Source of the DNA: Sedimentisphaerales bacterium
GTDB taxonomy: Bacteria; Planctomycetota; Phycisphaerae; Sedimentisphaerales; SM23-30
NCBI GenBank assembly: GCA_016932145.1
Contig: JAFGDI010000089.1
Location: 1 to 6,294, forward strand
Direction of reading: 5' to 3'
DNA length: 6,294 nucleotides
Shown: positions 4,744 to 6,294 of the stretch, piece after piece
Layout: every line of letters begins with the position of its first letter
How positions within the stretch are numbered: position 1 is the first letter of the stretch
Notes under the pieces: model-generated
Database searches by the model: none
Told to the model about the DNA's origin: nothing
The model's input: only the letters and a program-made list of their open reading frames with translations
Translations under genes and position numbers: made by a program

Positions 4744-6099
4744 ATGACAAGATTTGATGAATTAGGCCTTAATCCGGGATTACTTTCGGCACTGGCCAAG
4801 ATGGAATACACAGAACTAACCCCGGTACAGGAGCAGACATTTGCCCCGATAAGTGAAGGTCGCGACCTGCTGGCCAAAGCCGAGACGGGGTCAGGCAAGA
4901 CCAGTGCCTGCGGCATACCGCTGGTCCAGAAGATAGATTACTCGCAAAATACCATACAGGTACTCATATTAGTGCCGACCCGCGAGCTGGCTCTGCAATA
5001 TGTAGATGAAATAGACCGGGTGTCAACCGACCTGCCCATAGCACCGTTTGCCATCTTCGGCGGCTCAGATATGAGTATTCAGAAGTCAAAACTGGCCCAT
5101 GGCGTGCATATATTGGTAGCCACCCCCGGACGGCTTATCGACATGCTGTACAATACTGACCTGACGCTCAAAGATGTACGAACTGTCGTACTGGACGAAG
5201 CCGATGAAATGCTCAAAATGGGCTTCATCGACGATGTTGACTTTATCATGTCGTGCATGATACAAGAGCATCAGACCTTGTTCTTTTCAGCGACAATGCC
5301 CAGAGAGGTCATGCATCTGACTGAGAAATATCTTAAAGACCCGGTCATGATCGACCTGAACAGTACCAATTCAGCACCAAGCAGTCTGGTACACAGCTTC
5401 AGCTGGCTGAAAAACACACACGAACACTATCATGAGCTGGTGAAATACATCAGATCACAAGAGATAAGTCAGGCGATCATCTTTTCCAATTCTCGTCATG
5501 GCGGCGAAAAGCTCTTTAAGCATCTGATGAAAGATTTCGACTCAGTTGAGTTTATCCATGGCGGTCTGGAGCAGAACAGGCGTACATCGATCTTTAACCG
5601 GTTCAAGCGCAAAGAGATAAAATACATGGTGGCAACCGATGTTGCCGGTCGCGGCCTGGATTTCAGCCATGTGACCCATGTAATTAATTTTGAGTTTCCC
5701 CGCAATATTGAAAGCTATACCCATCGTACCGGTCGAACCGGTCGTATGGGCCGCAAAGGTCTGGCAATGACCTTTGTCTCTAATATAGATTTCAATAAAT
5801 TCCGCCATCTGATCAAACATAACAATATCAGCCCGATCTGGGATGGCCAGGAGCCTGATATTAAAAGACCGGCCAAAAGACATCCAGCCGATGGCAGTGC
5901 GGAAAAAGGGCGTTTCAGAAAGCCCGTCCGCAAAAACCCTAAAACGCCGGGCAATACCACAAGTGCCCCCTCTGCCTCAAATGAGCCAGTCAGCCAGGTG
6001 CAGGCATCTGGTGATACCAAACCCAGACGCAGCAGATCGACCAGAAGTCAGGTAAATATAGCTAATTCAGCAGAGGCAGGCGTTCAGGCCGCTGAATAA
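4744..6099 (+). CDS. DEAD-box ATP-dependent RNA helicase
   Basis: A 451-residue RNA helicase that unwinds short duplexes using ATP; such enzymes act in ribosome assembly, RNA decay and cold adaptation. The motifs occur in order: Phe4 and the Q motif LTPVQ (25-29), motif I AETGSGKT (46-53), Ia PTREL (78-82), GG (106-107), Ib TPGR (127-130), II DEAD (151-154), III SAT (182-184), IV IIFSNSR (245-251), V ATDVAGRGLDF (297-307) and VI HRTGRTGR (327-334). After about residue 370 a tail rich in Lys, Arg, Pro, Ser and Thr follows, probably disordered and RNA-binding. It lacks the RNA-binding domain of DbpA or CsdA that I could recognise, so a subfamily name is not given. The Shine-Dalgarno is weak (GAAAGA at 4734-4739). 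A small CAGGC/GCCTG hairpin (4709-4730) and the 73-nt hairpin lie upstream; I found no convincing promoter. Confidence 0.95.
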   Translation: MTRFDELGLNPGLLSALAKMEYTELTPVQEQTFAPISEGRDLLAKAETGSGKTSACGIPLVQKIDYSQNTIQVLILVPTRELALQYVDEIDRVSTDLPIAPFAIFGGSDMSIQKSKLAHGVHILVATPGRLIDMLYNTDLTLKDVRTVVLDEADEMLKMGFIDDVDFIMSCMIQEHQTLFFSATMPREVMHLTEKYLKDPVMIDLNSTNSAPSSLVHSFSWLKNTHEHYHELVKYIRSQEISQAIIFSNSRHGGEKLFKHLMKDFDSVEFIHGGLEQNRRTSIFNRFKRKEIKYMVATDVAGRGLDFSHVTHVINFEFPRNIESYTHRTGRTGRMGRKGLAMTFVSNIDFNKFRHLIKHNNISPIWDGQEPDIKRPAKRHPADGSAEKGRFRKPVRKNPKTPGNTTSAPSASNEPVSQVQASGDTKPRRSRSTRSQVNIANSAEAGVQAAE

Positions 6100-6165
6100 C
6101 AATAGGTTATCGCCCAGAATAATAGTCCCAGGCTGACTAACAGCAAAACCCGCAGCATAATAACT

Positions 6166-6192
6166 GCCCTGAAAGTATGAACCTTTCAGGGC
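6166..6192 (+). terminator. Hairpin after the helicase gene, probable terminator or stability element
   Basis: A perfect 10-bp stem joins GCCCTGAAAG (6166-6175) and CTTTCAGGGC (6183-6192) around a 7-nt loop, 66 bases after the stop codon. No T-run follows (GGGTAAGCGG), so it is not a classical intrinsic terminator. It could act with Rho or protect the transcript's 3' end. Confidence 0.5.
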
Positions 6193-6212
6193 GGGTAAGC
6201 GGTGGTTAAATA

Positions 6213-6234
6213 AATCGTAACCGTTCACACGATT
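6213..6234. repeat. Third copy of the element's terminal sequence within a small palindrome
   Basis: GTAACCGTTCAC at 6217-6228 is identical to the first 12 bases of the mobile element's ends and has the orientation of its left end. It lies within an inverted repeat AATCGT (6213-6218) and ACGATT (6229-6234). Beyond 6228 the sequence no longer follows the 178-bp element, so this may be the left end of a related but different element that runs out of the window, or a solo end. Confidence 0.5.
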
Positions 6235-6294
6235 ACAGTAATAAGAAATAAGAAACAAGCTAATGAGTTCGCTTCGCTCACAACTTATTTAAAT

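Noticed and set aside
5542..6020. Minus-strand open frames opposite the helicase C-terminus
   Set aside because: Antisense to conserved helicase motifs V and VI and the tail; no ribosome-binding site or known domain.
4438..6228. The helicase as cargo of a composite transposon bounded by the shared end sequences
   Set aside because: The copy at 6217 has the same orientation as the end at 4438, not the inverted one, and the 8-bp duplication closes neatly around 4438-4615, so the helicase lies outside the element.
1..6294. CRISPR array, tRNA or rRNA genes
   Set aside because: No regularly spaced direct repeats, no cloverleaf-like segments and no rRNA-like stretches were seen.

Overview
The window looks like a piece of bacterial chromosome of moderate GC content, carrying mainly core translation genes. 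The short L35 protein and the L20 protein resemble, from memory, those of Planctomycetota (possibly a Phycisphaerae-type lineage) more than those of Proteobacteria or Firmicutes. No database search was possible, so this placement is tentative.

Layout. Minus strand, 96-1948: a two-gene operon of a MarR-type regulator and a full-length lysine 2,3-aminomutase, overlapping by one base (TAATG). It is driven by a perfect-consensus sigma-70 promoter (TTGACA, 17 bp, TATAAT, minus strand, 2060-2088). Positions 1949-2459 hold no convincing gene, but contain this promoter, an inverted repeat that could be an operator pair, and the promoter and folded leader of rpmI. Plus strand, 2460-3150: rpmI (L35) and rplT (L20), separated by a structured 145-nt spacer and closed by a strong intrinsic terminator (3207-3239). 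Plus strand, 3262-4383: pheS with its own promoter (TTGAGA, 17 bp, TATAAT). Plus strand, 4744-6099: a DEAD-box RNA helicase with a basic tail.

The most notable structure is in the 360-bp gap between pheS and the helicase. A 178-bp non-coding element (4438-4615) has perfect 13-bp terminal inverted repeats and is flanked by a perfect 8-bp direct repeat (TAACAATT), the pattern of a miniature transposable element with a target-site duplication. Inside its ends lie two inverted copies of a GTAG-headed hairpin. They differ at only four bases, and these form two compensatory base-pair swaps. A further 12-bp copy of the terminal sequence lies after the helicase (6217-6228). Immediately beside the element is a separate 73-nt near-perfect hairpin (4625-4697) in the apparent 5' leader region of the helicase gene.

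How the parts relate. L35, L20 and PheS belong to the widely conserved infC-rpmI-rplT-pheS-pheT neighbourhood, but here infC is absent upstream, pheT is absent downstream, and pheS is transcriptionally separated. The rpmI leader can form a hairpin whose loop is complementary to an upstream segment (a possible pseudoknot), and the rplT ribosome-binding site can be paired by a segment of the spacer. Both are plausible places for ribosomal-protein feedback. The aminomutase operon would make beta-lysine, perhaps as the first step to the osmolyte N-epsilon-acetyl-beta-lysine; the acetyltransferase gene, if present, lies beyond the left edge.
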